Of a stretch of DNA of 64,000 nt, positions 21,001 through 31,915 are shown piece by piece. The stretch spans positions 63,945,917 to 64,009,916 of the forward strand of contig OY759261.1 in NCBI GenBank assembly GCA_963662155.1. Direction: 5' to 3'. The notes under the pieces are model-generated. The model did not search any database. It saw only the letters and a program-made list of their open reading frames with translations, and was not told where the DNA came from. A program made the position numbers and the translations under genes. Positions within the stretch are counted from its first letter, which is position 1, and each line of letters begins with the position of its first letter. The DNA comes from Lamellibrachia columna. Its lineage: Eukaryota > Annelida > Polychaeta > Sabellida > Siboglinidae.

Positions 21001-22152
21001 TAACAACTCTAGAGAAAAGGAGGTTAAGAGGAGATCAGATTGTTTTTAAGATATTGAGTGGTTATGAAAATATTGATAGAAATATGTTTTTCTCATTCAA
21101 GAAAGATAGTAGAACTTGAGGTCAAGAGGTAAAATTAGTGAAGGAAGAGTGTAGATTGGATATCAGGAAGTACTCGTTCTCACAGAGGACTATAAATGAA
21201 TGGAACAAATTGTCTACGGATTGTATAACCACTAGCAGCGTGAATATGTTTAAAAACAAGGTTGACACATATATCAGGAGGGCAGGTTACACATAGATGA
21301 AAAATGTTGGACTCTCGATAAGCCAATGGTTTCCTTGTCCACTTGCCATCTGGGCCTTTGGCTTGGATGGCAATCTTGTTAAATGACACGAGAAAGTACT
21401 AATTCTCATAGAGGGTGCTAAATGAATAGAACAAACTGTCAAATGATTGTGTTAATACTAGTGATGTGAATATGTTTAAAAATAAAATTTACGAATATTT
21501 CATAAGGGCAGGCTATATATAGATTAAAAGTGTTGGACTCTTGATAATCCAATTACTACATTTTCCACTTGTAGTTTTGGATGACAATCTTGTTAAATAA
21601 ATGGGTACTCCATTGATTCTTACCACTTTGCTTCATATATTAAAATTAATATTATCATGCGCACATTTGTGTATACATAATGCGGTGTGTGCGTGCGAGC
21701 GTGCGTGCGTGCGTGCGTGCGTGCGTATGTGTATGCTCACAAATGTGAGTCACTTATTCGTGTGTTTCTGTGCATACATGTGTGTTGTTTGAGATGTGTA
21801 TACACATCGTTTTATACCTGATGTATAATTATGTACATTCCACTTCGTACTTAAATTACTCTCCCACCTTTCAGACAGCAAGGGTGACAGAGCATCTGGT
21901 GAACATGTTATGATCCTCGCCAAAGTTATACTGGGACACAGCTACTTCGCTAAGAAACCGGACAGCACAATGACCCGCCCCCCGTGTGTGCATCACTGCA
22001 CTGGTAAATGCGAGCACATGAAGAGCGAGTTTCACGACTCAGTGATGGGCACTCACAGAAACCTCAAAACTCGGCTTTTGTTCCGTGAATTTATCATCTT
22101 TGAAGCCACACAATCTTATCCAGCCTACTTAATCACATATGTGAGGAAATGA
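14493..22152 (+). CDS. PARP (ADP-ribosyltransferase) catalytic domain, 2 exons with stop
   Basis: Exons 14493-15051 and 21875-22152 join in phase 1 to give 278 residues and a TGA stop. This is a PARP catalytic domain of the ARTD class, which transfers ADP-ribose from NAD+ to proteins. The NAD-binding His is in LFHG (codon 14922-14924), the Tyr in GAYFCE (15012-15014) and the catalytic Glu in REFIIFE (22087-22089). An H-Y-E triad is what chain-forming PARPs have. Upstream of the fold is a conserved leader (LPKHWKL, then VGHGRDA and VEQIESTHLYKEYERQR) that I recall from invertebrate PARPs. A Cys/His-rich insert (PPCVHHCTGKCEH) could bind zinc, as in tankyrase-type domains. The 6.8-kb intron between the exons is full of LINE debris. 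Exon 1 begins in phase 0, matching the kinesin exon at 11049, so the domain probably forms the C-terminus of a kinesin-PARP fusion. It could instead be a separate gene whose first exon I missed. Confidence 0.88.
15490..15850 (-). mobile_element. CR1-like LINE 3' tail
   Basis: Antisense copy of the tail shared by at least six sites here: the 3' terminal block (GCCATTGGCT, AACCCGCCCTCCTGAGATAT) followed by the C-terminal coding end. It lacks the rest of the element. Confidence 0.75.
15850..16360 (-). mobile_element. RTE-like LINE fragment, internally deleted
   Basis: The minus strand encodes TTDGMFALRQLVEKWLEMQG and then, after a deletion, KMVYADDLANIIETKQELQE. This is the same family as 62065-63330. 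The RT core between motifs A and C is missing. Confidence 0.7.
16362..19870 (-). mobile_element. CR1-like LINE, long antisense copy (with insertions)
   Basis: The minus strand carries, from 19870 downward: an SGNH-esterase-like ORF1 end (VCFPRAKIEAITEMVE, LVHVGT, FMRDGLHLSEKDAAVF); a piece of the AP-endonuclease domain (CIIMGDFNHGHIQWK) at about 19100-19330; RT motifs (SGIPQGSVFGPLLF, KFADDTKVF) at about 18000-18200; the C-terminus INEWNKLSTDCVTASS at about 16500; and the 3' tail at 16370. Many stops and deletions. A separate insertion lies at 17131-17810. Confidence 0.8.
17131..17810. mobile_element. Insertion with about 92-bp direct terminal repeats
   Basis: Blocks 17131-17225 and 17717-17810 are direct copies (ATGTGGGACAACACTAC, GAGATGTTGACTCAGAAA, TTCACAAGTCCAAAGTATG). 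The flanking CR1 sequence (17056-17130 and 17811-17885) is itself duplicated, about 75 bp. It looks like a short LTR- or PLTR-bearing non-autonomous element with an unusually long target duplication. Confidence 0.5.
19895..20125. repeat. 35-bp minisatellite
   Basis: About 6.5 copies of a unit containing GTTGTGTTACCATGCAGCAT and GTCTTCTGGCTATCA, adjoining the 5' end of the antisense CR1. Confidence 0.95.
20600..21400 (+). mobile_element. Two joined CR1-like 3' fragments
   Basis: The first piece ends in [18 protein letters not shown]. The next begins again further upstream in the element (VYKAIVRPHLEYCIQAW) and runs to INEWNKLSTDCI and the 3' tail at 21295-21390. Order and overlap suggest two insertions or a template switch. 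Confidence 0.75.
21686..21735. repeat. GTGC microsatellite
   Basis: GTGCGTGC tetranucleotide run, alternating purine-pyrimidine, shortly before PARP exon B. Confidence 0.85.
21875..22152 (+). CDS. PARP exon B (C-terminal, catalytic Glu)
   Basis: This is 278 nt, phase 1 into the TGA stop, after CCTTTCAG|. It encodes DRASGEHVMILAKVILGHSY, the Cys/His cluster, HDSVMG, REFIIFE and the terminal YPAYLITYVRK. The end matches the usual PARP C-terminus, so the protein is not truncated. Confidence 0.9.
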
Positions 22153-22294
22153 GGTAGATTTGCTGGCAAGTTGTATGTGTAATTAATATGATATGCCATG
22201 TTTGCAAAGATAATTACCGTTTTAATTGTGTTTACCGGTAATTAGTAGTGATAGTAGGAGGCAACAGCAATTGCAGGACATGATCGACAAGCAC

Positions 22295-22350
22295 ACGCAT
22301 GTACGCATGCAAGCGCATGCAATCGCATGCAAGCGCATGCACGCATGCAC
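22295..22350. repeat. GCATGC palindrome cluster
   Basis: Several GCATGC hexamers spaced by AAGC or AATC within the PARP 3' UTR, an alternating purine-pyrimidine stretch. Confidence 0.7.
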
Positions 22351-22516
22351 TGTTGAAATTCTGCCAACCTTTGTCCACCACACAAAAGAGAAGAATCTTA
22401 ATCCCGCCACAATGTCGAGACGGTGACACAGTGACTGTTGCAGTTCACCCGCTTGTGCATTGCCTCAACAGATGGTTCAGTATCATTTGTTGTTCTGCAC
22501 TTCCAAAGTCTCCAAA

Positions 22517-22812
22517 GACAACAGCACACTGAACACAAAGACAACACATTGAACACAAAGACAACAGCACATTGAACACAAAGACAACAGCACATTGAAC
22601 ACAAAGACAACAGCACATTGAAAACAAAGACAACAGCACATTGAACACAAAGACAACAGCACATTGAACACAAAGACAACAGCACATTGAATACAAAGAA
22701 ACAGCACACTGAAAACAAAGACAACAGCACACTGAACACAAAGACAACAGCACATTGAACACAAAGACAACAGCACATTGAACACAAAGACAACAGCACA
22801 CTGAACACAAAG
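22517..22812. repeat. 23-bp minisatellite in the 3' UTR
   Basis: About 13 copies of ACAACAGCACATTGAACACA plus AAG, with minor variants. Minus-strand frames are Cys/Val-rich artefacts. Confidence 0.95.
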
Positions 22813-23025
22813 AAATGACTTACTAAGGGACGGAGCAGTAAAAAAGTGAAATGTGCATGGTGTTTAGTTGGAGTAGTACTATTAACCAATATAGCACAAT
22901 ATTACTCAGTATAGCTCTTGTTACTTTGAACTATCTCTGGTGCTTCAATAACAAACAATAATTAGTTTGTATATAAACCATTGCCAAAAGGTGGTGCTGT
23001 GAACCTCTGACCAGATTGTGTGCCA

Positions 23026-23031
23026 AATAAA
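23026..23031 (+). promoter_or_regulatory. Poly(A) signal AATAAA
   Basis: A consensus AATAAA lies 874 nt after the PARP stop, followed by a T/GT-rich stretch (TTTGGTGTCTTTTTTATTG) typical of downstream elements. It is the likely 3' end of the first gene. Confidence 0.5.
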
Positions 23032-23209
23032 GCTTTGCTGATACAATGACATTTGGTGTCTTTTTTATTGTGTTAGGAATATATCAAATATATATATTTG
23101 ATAATATGAAGAGCTATTTTGCAAACAGTGTTTTAACGGTTATGTGAAAGTGCAAAATGTCATCTTTTTACTGTCTCAAAAAGTACAAAAACGCAGTTGA
23201 TCCGTTTAA

Positions 23210-25120
23210 TATGTGTACTGATAATTTATCACCTTACCTAAATCAACAACTATAGATGCATGTGTTTAAATGCTAGGAGTATAGTAAATAAGAAAAACGA
23301 ATTAAACATTATGGTAGAAGATATTGACCCTCACATAATTGGTATTACCAAATCATGGGCCAATAACAAATACTGAATTAGGATTGACAGGATACGTAAT
23401 GTTTAGGAGAGATCGAATAGGAAGAAGGAGAGGGGGAGTTATTTTATATGTTAAAGAATCTTCAGGCTTATGAAATAAAATTCGAAAAGGAAGCAGATTA
23501 CGATGAAGCTGTTTGGTGCAAAATAGTTTCAGGAAATTAAAAATTAACTATTGGATTAGTTTACCAAAGTCCAAACATAAACGAAGAGGATAACACAAAA
23601 ATACAAAATGCTATAAAGGAAGTTAGTAAAGGGGAATGTATCATAATGGGAGATTTTAACCATGGACACATAAAATGGAAATCTCTAGAGAGTACAGGGG
23701 GTGAGGACCAACAATTTCTATTTTTAATTCAGGATAGCTTCCTTACTCAGCATGTGCTAGAACCAACCAGGGGAGAAAATTTATTATATATAGTTTTATC
23801 ATCATTTAAAAAGAATTAGTGGAAATGTAAAAATACATGAACCATTGGGTAACAGTGACCACAATCAAATACATTTTGACATCAATGTAAAATCAGAAAG
23901 TAAAAATAAAAATAAAAACGTATAGGAGAAACTTCCACAAAGGTAACTATAAAGATATGAGAAAATACTTAGCAAAGCTAGATTTGAATAACATGCTGAT
24001 GAATAAGACTGCAACTGAATGTTGGAATATTCTAAAATATGAAATTGAGCGTATCATCGATAAATTTGTTCCCTTGAAAAACAAGGAAAACGGTCCAGAA
24101 ATAAACACTTGTCAAAAGAAGCTATTAGAAAAATAGTGTTTAAGCAAACTATGTGGAGGGTTTATAGGTGTACCAGAAAGGATGAAGACTGCAAATTACA
24201 AAGAGGCACTTAACCTAGCTACAACTGAAATTAGAAAATCTTTGAAAAATAATTGGCAGGTAATATAAAAAATTACAGCAATAGTTTCTATGCTTATGTA
24301 AGGAGTAAACAGAAAGTTTGAGATAAGGTCGGACCACTGGAAAACAACAGGGGAAACATAATTTCAGACAGGTTTCAAATGGCAGAGGTCCTGAATGAGT
24401 ATTTCAGCTCAGTTTTTACCACAGAAGATGTCAGCTCACTTTCAGTTCCATTTACTAAATTTGAGGGCAATAAATCAGAACATTTAGGGCAGTTATTTGT
24501 AACTCCTGAAATGATAGTAAAGAAAATTAAGAAGATGAAAGATAATAAATCACCTGGAGTTGATGGGATACCACCAAAACTACTTAAAGAAATTGTTGAG
24601 CAACTTAGTACACCACTTGCAAATTTTTTTAACTTGTCACTAGAAAAAGGAATAGTTCCTTCAGAATGGAAATCAGCAAACATTACGCCGCTATTTAAGA
24701 AGGGGTCGAGGAACAAGCCAGAAAATTACAGGCCAGTGAGTTTAACATCAGTTGTATGTAAATTACTAGAAACATTAATTAGAGACCACATGGTGGAATT
24801 CCTTGTAAAACATAAGTTAATAAATACATCTCAACATGGATTCCTAAAAGCAAGGTCATGTCTAACCAATCTCTTATGTATTTTTGAAGAAATTACAAAG
24901 TGGGTAGATGACAGGTCACCAGTGGATGTTGTCTACTCAGATTTTCAGATAGCTTTCGATAAAGTGCCACATCAAAGATTGTTACTTGAACTAAAAGCCC
25001 ATGGTATAGGTAATGATGTAATCAACTGGATAGAAAAGTGGCTTACACACAGAAGACGGAAAGTAATAGTAGATGGTTAGATTTCAAACTGGAAATCTGT
25101 TTTAAGTGGGGTACCACAAG
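23210..25120 (+). mobile_element. CR1-like LINE, endonuclease plus RT (part 1)
   Basis: An N-terminal AP-endonuclease region (DPHIIGITKSWANN, CIIMGDFNHGHIKW, LGNSDHNQIHF) is broken by frameshifts. A 233-codon open RT region (24379-25080) follows, with SPGVDGIPPKLLKE, YRPVSLTS and FDKVPHQRLL. The reading is cut inside the motif B sequence GVPQG by an insertion at about 25121, and resumes at 25553. Non-functional. Confidence 0.85.
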
Positions 25121-25552
25121 TCTCAAGTCTCAAGTGGTTTACTCCAAACAGCCCAAACTTGGGCTAACGCAGGAGTTTGTGGTGGACTGTGCGCATGCGC
25201 TGTGGGTGGTACGTTCGATTAAAAGACTAGTATAATTAATGTTGCTGAAATGGTTTTATCTGATAGTTTTATTTATTTTATGTATAGGATGTTTAACGAA
25301 AATTTTTAATAGGTTGGTTGTGTGTATGGATACTGTCGCTGCCTTGCCACATGCACACATAGACAGTCTCCATACCCACACCATGGATAAGTTTACGCTG
25401 AGCACTGTGTTTTAAAGGCAGTTTAGGTGAGGAGGTGTGGTGAAAGGGAGTTCCATAATAGCTTCTTGAAATGATTTTGGGTTTTTTATGTTGGTAATTT
25501 TTGATGGAATCATATTCCATATGCGAATGGCTCTGGGATAAAATGAAAAGAC
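25121..25552. mobile_element. Composite insertion (SINE body plus minus-strand LINE end)
   Basis: The left part matches the SINE body at 7340-7400 (TCTCAAGTCTCAAGT, ACTCCAAACAG, GCTAACGCAGGAGTTTG). The right part encodes on the minus strand a LINE C-terminus (FSFYPRAIRIWNMIPSK). It separates two halves of one CR1 element. Confidence 0.6.
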
Positions 25553-25640
25553 CATTGCATCAGTATTATGCCCTATAATGTTTTTAATATATATAAATGA
25601 TTTGGAAGATGACATATCTAGCAAAATACTGAGTTGAACA
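25553..25640 (+). mobile_element. CR1-like LINE (part 2, RT motif region)
   Basis: Encodes ASVLCPIMFLIYINDLEDDI, the direct continuation of the RT region interrupted at 25121. Confidence 0.7.
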
Positions 25641-25649
25641 TCAGGGTAG

Positions 25650-26200
25650 ATGGTAGTAGATCAAGCAACGGGGTGGCTTTGTGTACCTAGGTGGATTGGT
25701 TATAGAGGCGTTCGGGTGTAGAGGTACATCTATGGATATAAGCGAGAGGGAATGCATGGAGGAAGGTAGACGGTGTCATGATGGACAGAAAGATATAAAA
25801 AAAGTTGAAAGGGAGACTTGTGAGAGTTTGTGTAATGCCGTGGCATGTTGTAATGCCCTGTGGTCTTGAGACGGTGATACTGACAGAGCAACAACAACAG
25901 AAACTGCAAGTTTGTGAGGACGGGAGGATGGGTGATCTGAGGAAGAGGTCACGTTGCAATTTCGCTTATATAGAATAGTAAGAAGCCAGCGATGTGGGCA
26001 GTTCACCTGGTGCGGACGGAAGAGAACCGACAACGCAAGGGAGCAGAGGCGATGAAATAGCATGGCCGCAAAAAGGACATGCGTTGGAGAAGTCTGTCGA
26101 TGGGGAGAAGAGGATAGGGTAACAGCTGGGGCAGTGCAGCAGTAGGACTATGGCCTGACACCACCATAAAGGAAGCAACGAGGAAATCGACACCCTGGTG
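25650..26200 (+). mobile_element. RTE-like LINE 3' fragment
   Basis: Encodes GFVYLGGLVIE and downstream pieces in shifting frames that parallel 62810-63190 (cf. FVYLGGMVYEGG there). Confidence 0.6.
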
Positions 26201-26229
26201 CATAAATGTGTGAAAGGTGGTTCACTTGA

Positions 26230-26680
26230 GTGTTGTCCACATCTGAGTGATCAGCATAGGGTGGAAGCAAACAAAACAAAGAAATTGAAGAATGTACCAA
26301 CATCAAGAACATCGTAGATGAGGTAAAGCAGAGAAGGTGGCTTGACCATGTTCTTCGCATGGACAGGAATACCTTAAATGGACACCACCTGGGAAAAGAA
26401 GAAGAGGCAGACAACTGAGCACCTGGAGAAGGACTGTGGAAGAAGATATGAAGATGGTTGGGTAGACATGGATCGAACTTGGCTGGTTCGGCCAAGTGCG
26501 TGCTAGCTGGAGAAGATTTGTTGGTGCCTGATGTCCCAGTGGGAGCGAAGAGATGAAGACTGTTGAAGAGGAGATGAAGATGGTTGGGAAAACCTGGATC
26601 AAACTTGGCTCCAATATGAGCATAAGGCTCCAAGAGGATTGAAGGACTGAAGGAAGATAAGGGAAAAACACTATTATTGC
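26230..26680 (+). mobile_element. RTE-like LINE 3' end (second family)
   Basis: Encodes IVDEVKQRRWLDHVLRMDRN, then LNGHHLGKEEEAD and a Trp-rich end, typical of the C-terminus of RTE-clade LINEs. Includes a partial duplication of the terminal block at 26440-26480 and 26560-26600. Confidence 0.6.
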
Positions 26681-26699
26681 TGTCTTGGTTTGTGTTTTC

Positions 26700-27330
26700 A
26701 CTTTTTCCTAAACATGATTCAGCACATTTGGTGGATGAATAACAACTTCAGTATGGTGATGCACAATACAGCCAGCAACAGCTGCAAACAGTTATTTTCA
26801 ACAAATGCGCAGGACAGTTAGAAATTCGTAGTACAGTACGTATAGGACCTACAATTAATGCATGTACACTGGTAGATCGATCGACCTGTTGAAACATGGA
26901 TTTGTCAGTTTAACCACGCTATATGTGTTGATATATGCTGAATCAGTTGTACTTCGTCCCACTTAATTGCTGTTTTGGTCCAAATGTGCCTGCACCAAAA
27001 CTTCAAAGAGCATTTCCAGGAAACGCCTATCATTACCCGTTGAGACCACAACCAACTAAAGTTAAGTACCCATATGTCAGCCTCGTAAGTTCGAGCCCGC
27101 AATCTCATTGGTTAGCACATCAACTGAAAATTCAGTTTTTTAACAGGTTGACTCTGCCAGTGATATACTGATGTAGTCATGATGCAGAAACCCCTGGCGG
27201 CAAAGATAAAGTGTCTCTCATATTGATCAGTAGCTGTCAATTTTACAATTTCTCTTTCTTGTGAAAATGAAATAGATATCTAGTGAAGTTACACATGAAT
27301 AAAATAAATTATTCACACTCATCGTCTTAG
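26700..27330. other. Unrecognised intergenic sequence
   Basis: No coding similarity or repeat structure seen. Confidence 0.4.
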
Positions 27331-27334
27331 CAAG

Positions 27335-27832
27335 ATCTGACAAGATTGTCATCCAAAGCAAAGGCCCAAATGGCAATTAAATGGACAATTAAGGAAGCCA
27401 TTGGCTTATCAAGAATCCAACTATTTTTTTCATTGAGATGTGTCATCCTTGTTTTTAGACATATTCACGCTGCTAGCATTTACACAATCTGTAGATAATT
27501 TGTTTGCATTCATTTATTGTCCTCTGTGAGAACGTGTACTTCCTGATATCCAGTCTACACTGATCATATAGTAATGTTACCTCATGTCCTCTACTAGTTC
27601 TACTATCGAGGACGACATTGGAAATAAATAATTGTACTTTGGTGTGCTTTTATGTGTTATCCTCGGTATTATTGGATTTATATGACACTGTTTCTTAACT
27701 ACCACTCTACTGAATAAACTCAATCAATCTTTCTTGAGTGAGAAAAACATCTATTAACATTTTCATACCCATCCAATATCTTAAAAACTTCAATTTGCTT
27801 TCCACTTAACCTCCTTTTCTTCAGAGTTGTAT
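27335..27832 (-). mobile_element. CR1-like LINE 3' tail with a 125-bp insertion
   Basis: Antisense 3' tail and C-terminal coding end. Its continuity is broken at about 27606-27729 by unrelated sequence containing AATAAATAATTGTACTTTGG. Confidence 0.65.
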
Positions 27833-29512
27833 CAATGTCAAACACCAGTTACAAGTCAAAGTGGCAAATCATTTCTGTATGAGAAAGGAAACTATCAAAA
27901 ATTACGAGGAATGCTGCAAGATGACTGGGAAACCAAATTCGTGAATCTTGATGCAGAGGAGAGCTGGGAATTGCTTATAAGTAGGCTTAAACAGGCAGAG
28001 CACGAGTGTATCCCAAAGAAGAAATCAGGGCAAACAAGAAAATATAAGCCAGTATGGATGAATGCGAAAACACTGGACAAAGTGAGAAAGAAACATAGGG
28101 CTTGGAAAAAGTACCTACGGACTAAGGAATGGAAAGACTACCTAGATTACACCAAAGCTAGGAATCAAGCAAGAAAGGCTACTCGACAAGCAGTCAAGAC
28201 ACTGGAGCAGTCCATAGCAAGACATTAAAAGTAACCCAAAGCATTTCTGGAGCTATGCTCGGTCAAAGATGAAAACAAGACCAAGAATCGGTGATCTCCA
28301 AACGGAGGAAAATGCAGAACTGACAACCACAGATAAAGAGAAGGCAGAGGTCCTGTGTAAATTCTTTAGTGATGTCTTTACTAGAGAAGACCTAATAAAT
28401 GTGCCAACATTTGAGGACCATCAGGGAATTGATAATCTAGATGATATCAACTTCACTGCTGACGATGTTGAAAAGAAATTGGAAAACCTCAAAATCGGGA
28501 AATCACGAGGTCCTGATGGCATACATCCCCGGGTACTAAAAGAGCTTGCTAAAGAATTGAAAATGCCACTGTTCATCATATTCAGGAAGTCATTGGATAC
28601 AGGCGTACTACCAAAAGTCTGGAAAATTGCAAATGTATCGCCAATATTCAAGAAAGGCAGTAGACATCTAGCAGCAAACTACAGGCCAGTTAGCTTGACG
28701 GCAGTGGCATGTAAAGTCATGGAATCCCTGGTCAAAGATGCCATAATAATACATATGGAAAAAAACAAATTAATTGCAGACCAGCAGCATGGTTTCGTTG
28801 CTGGGAGATCATGTACCACACGACTAATTTCAACATTGGAAGACTGGACCAAAATATTAGATGATGGAGAATGTGTGGACGCAATATACATGGATTTAAA
28901 GAAGGCTTTTGACTCAGTACCACACCAGAGGCTGCCTGCAAAGTTAAAAGGATACGGAATAAAGGGAAAACTTCTGAAATGGATTGAAACATTTCTCACT
29001 GGTCGCAGACACCGAGTATTAGTAAATGGAGCAGCATCTTCGTGGTCGGAAGTAGTAAGTGGGGTACCACAGGGCAGTGTCCTCGGACCTATTCTTTTTA
29101 TACTATATATTATTGATTTAACAAATGTTGTAACATGTGACATGAAGATTTTCGCGGATGATACAAAAATATATCACAAAACTCCAACGAGGCAAGATTG
29201 TATAAACCTACAGAAAGACATAGACAGATTACAAGACTGGGCTGAAAAGTGGCAGTTAAAATTTCACACAGATAAATGCAAAGTTCTATGAATTGGACAT
29301 GGGCACCCAGAATTTACCTATACTTTGACAACAGAAACAGGTGCAAATCCTCTGGAGTGTAGCCATGTAGAGAAAGACCTAGGCATCCAAGTTGATGACC
29401 AGTTAAAATTTACACAACAGGTACAGCAGGCAGTTTCAAAAACAAATAGATTGCTGGGTGTAATACGACGAACATATCAATACTTGGATAGGACAACCTT
29501 TCTTCATCTATA
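27833..29512 (+). mobile_element. CR1/Jockey-type LINE, second family, part 1
   Basis: 5'-truncated element with 133 codons (27827-28228), a frameshift, then a 340-codon RT frame (28269-29291). RT motifs are YRPVSLTAVACKVME, MDLKKAFDSVPHQR (A), SGVPQGSVLGP (B) and FADDTK (C, 29151-29168). A stop at 29291 and the insertion at 29513 break it. Relatively young compared with the other LINEs here. Confidence 0.88.
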
Positions 29513-30963
29513 TGTGACATAGTCACTTGTCGGTTTGATTAGTTTAGTTACCCACCACATGATGGCAGCACCCAGGGTAATGTAATGTAATTTAGAGATG
29601 ATTATTTGTCCTGTAATTAGTTGTATTTACTGTGTAGGTAGTTGGTCTTATTACTAATAATTCAGTTGTTTAAACATAAATTTTACCCTAGAGACAGGGG
29701 TCAGGTGTGGTCAGTGGAAGTGGGCCAGGCGTGATTCTACAGTTAATGACAACTCTGTTTTGGTAAGTCCCTAAATGATGTTTTCTACCTTATTAAGCAA
29801 TGTTTTCAAATTATAATTGTATCATACTGTGTGATAGAGAATTGTCCATCTGTTTATGTCAAGGCATTTACTTTATCAGTTATAATTACTTAGTGGTTAC
29901 TTTGATTACTAATGTGTGGAAGATCAGGAATAAGTGGTCGTTGGACCTTAGGGAAGAATGCCCAACAGGGCTTAACGAGATTTTGACCACTTGCAGTCAG
30001 TAGCTGGTAAATGTACAGATCCCTTTAGAAAGTTAAGTTTTGATCATGTTTAATGGTGCTACTGTTATAGTTAATATGTTATAAGATGTGATAGACACAG
30101 GGCAAGCATAAATTGTGCATGTATATAGGTATTATGTAACTGTCCCTACAGTTAAGCCAGGATCAGTCTGGTACCCTCTCTCCCTTTGAAGTTACATTGA
30201 TTAATTGCTCTAGGAGGTGGCTGGGAGAGGGCTGATCTTGAGTATTCCCTAGAGACCTGTAAGTTGAGCAGTGTCCAAGACTTGCTTGTAAACAACAGTG
30301 GAATGACAGCTAGGCTAGTCAGGGCATGCACATGTGAAATTGACAACATTGTTGACTGTTGAATTTATTATATTAAGGGTGTTTTACATGTAGAGTACTA
30401 GTATTACATTAATACCTACAAGTATGATTATATATTAGTACTGAATAAGATAACAGGTATTTTATAGACAATATTGTGAACAACACCAATGTGTTGGAAC
30501 TATGGTACTTAACAGATGTTGATGTGTCATCTTACACTGGACACTATGATATGCAAATAGCTTACTTGTTTGGTTTGTATTTGTACAGGCGAACGCAAGT
30601 CCTGGCCCACTCCTGATTGTGGCCAGTCGTCTTTTAAGACGTCTTTTAAGTCGTCTTTTAAGTCTTATTTTGAGTCGTCTTTTGGGTCGTCTTTATTATT
30701 GTGTTTAATGTCATCTGTTCTTTCATCTTTTATGGTTGTTCTTAAAGCTCTTGCTTTTGGTTGTATTTTGAACTTTCGGTTGACATTTTATACTTTGATG
30801 AGGTACCGAAGTTAGACCAGTAGTGCAAATTGTGCAAGGACTGAGAAACTTGGTTTTGTATAATTTTAGTAGTTAAACTGTAATAAAAGCAATTTTATCT
30901 TCGAATTTGCCTTACAGTGATCTATTCTTAATTTAGGCATAAGCTTACCACCCACAGCCTACA
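29513..30963. mobile_element. Probable solo LTR (1451 bp)
   Basis: The element begins TGTGACATAGTCAC and ends CCCACAGCCTACA, so it has TG...CA ends. It is flanked by TATA (29509-29512 and 30964-30967). Removing it with one TATA restores the LINE frame region LHLY... to TIVRPNLEYG. It has no long ORF and contains an AATAAA near 30881 and a TCGTCTTTTAAG short tandem repeat at 30630-30690. A 4-bp duplication suits a Gypsy-type integrase. Confidence 0.75.
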
Positions 30964-30967
30964 TATA

Positions 30968-31195
30968 TAAGGGACTATAGTCCGTCCTAATTTGGAATAC
31001 GGTGTGGTAGTCTGGTCACCGCAGTATCAGCATGATATTGATGCTGTGGTAGCTGTCCAGAGAAGAGCTACTAGGATGGTCCCAGTACTGAGACATTTAG
31101 ATTATGAATCTAGATTAAAGACATTAAATTTACCAACACTGACATATCGTCGTTTACGAGGAGATATTATTTCCACTTTTATATGCACCTAATTC
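30968..31195 (+). mobile_element. CR1/Jockey-type LINE, second family, part 2
   Basis: Continuation after the solo LTR: TIVRPNLEYGVVVWSPQYQH, then RRATRMVPVLRHLDYESRL and YRRLRGDII. This is the usual C-terminal end of CR1-like ORF2. Confidence 0.85.
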
Positions 31196-31800
31196 ATGCG
31201 CACCAAGCACCACACACGTATGTTAGCCCCGGAAAGGGCTGTTTGGGGCTGAACTCGGTCAAGTTCCAACCTGGGAAAATATTGTTCTATCAGCCACACA
31301 TTTCATGTGACACAGACACTCTACGCGCTGAAAGTTTTGGATGGCTTGTTGTGATGATATCGAAATTTCTTGCGTTTTTTACAGGACACTCAAAAGAACC
31401 GTCGAGAAAAAGATCACAGATAAGGTAGTACTACACTAGATGATATTGGTTATTTGTTATTTAATTAAAGCAATTAATTGTCAAAGGTTTTAACGCTCGA
31501 GCGCAGCTGCCGCTTGTATAACAAATGCTGGTCGGGCGATAATTCGCGGTGTTAGTAGTCGCAAGCTAGGCCTAAAAATACGATTTTATGAATAACACCG
31601 ATAACGTGTTTCGAGGAGATGCGGATATATTAGTTAATCACCAAACATTTAATTGACTGGTTGAAGCAAGTATAATTAGAATTTGTTTCAAATAACGATC
31701 CACGATTGGGATTTTGTTAATGTTTCCGCTTCCTATTTCTGTTATATACAGATATCCTACATGCGTTTTACCATGCCCGTGGGCATGGCATTGGCATTGA
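31196..31800. other. Unrecognised intergenic sequence
   Basis: A splice-like context (TTTTTTACAG| ... AAG|GTAGTA) at 31384-31425 could mark a small exon, but no similarity supports it. Confidence 0.25.
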
Positions 31801-31814
31801 AACAAATATTAATA

Positions 31815-31915
31815 ACATATTTAGCAAGATTATTATCCAAAGTGAAAAAACAGATGCAAGTGAATAAGGAAGCCATTGGCTTATTGAAAGTCCAGCCATT
31901 ATTCATTGCAGGGTG
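31815..31915 (-). mobile_element. CR1-like LINE terminal fragment
   Basis: Only the last roughly 100 bp of the CR1 3' tail in antisense (AAGGAAGCCATTGGCTTATT). Confidence 0.55.

Larger units (their letters stand above)
22153..23050 (+). other. 3' UTR of the kinesin-PARP gene
   Basis: Sequence between the PARP stop and the AATAAA at 23026. It includes a GCATGC-rich palindromic stretch (22295-22350) and a 23-bp minisatellite (22517-22812). No other gene is visible here. Confidence 0.5.

Noticed and set aside
22398..22889. Cys/Val-rich minus-strand repeat protein
   Set aside because: Translation of the 23-bp 3' UTR minisatellite, not a gene.
28269..29291. 340-codon RT frame as a host gene
   Set aside because: A 5'-truncated LINE with frameshifts and a nested insertion; no host function implied.
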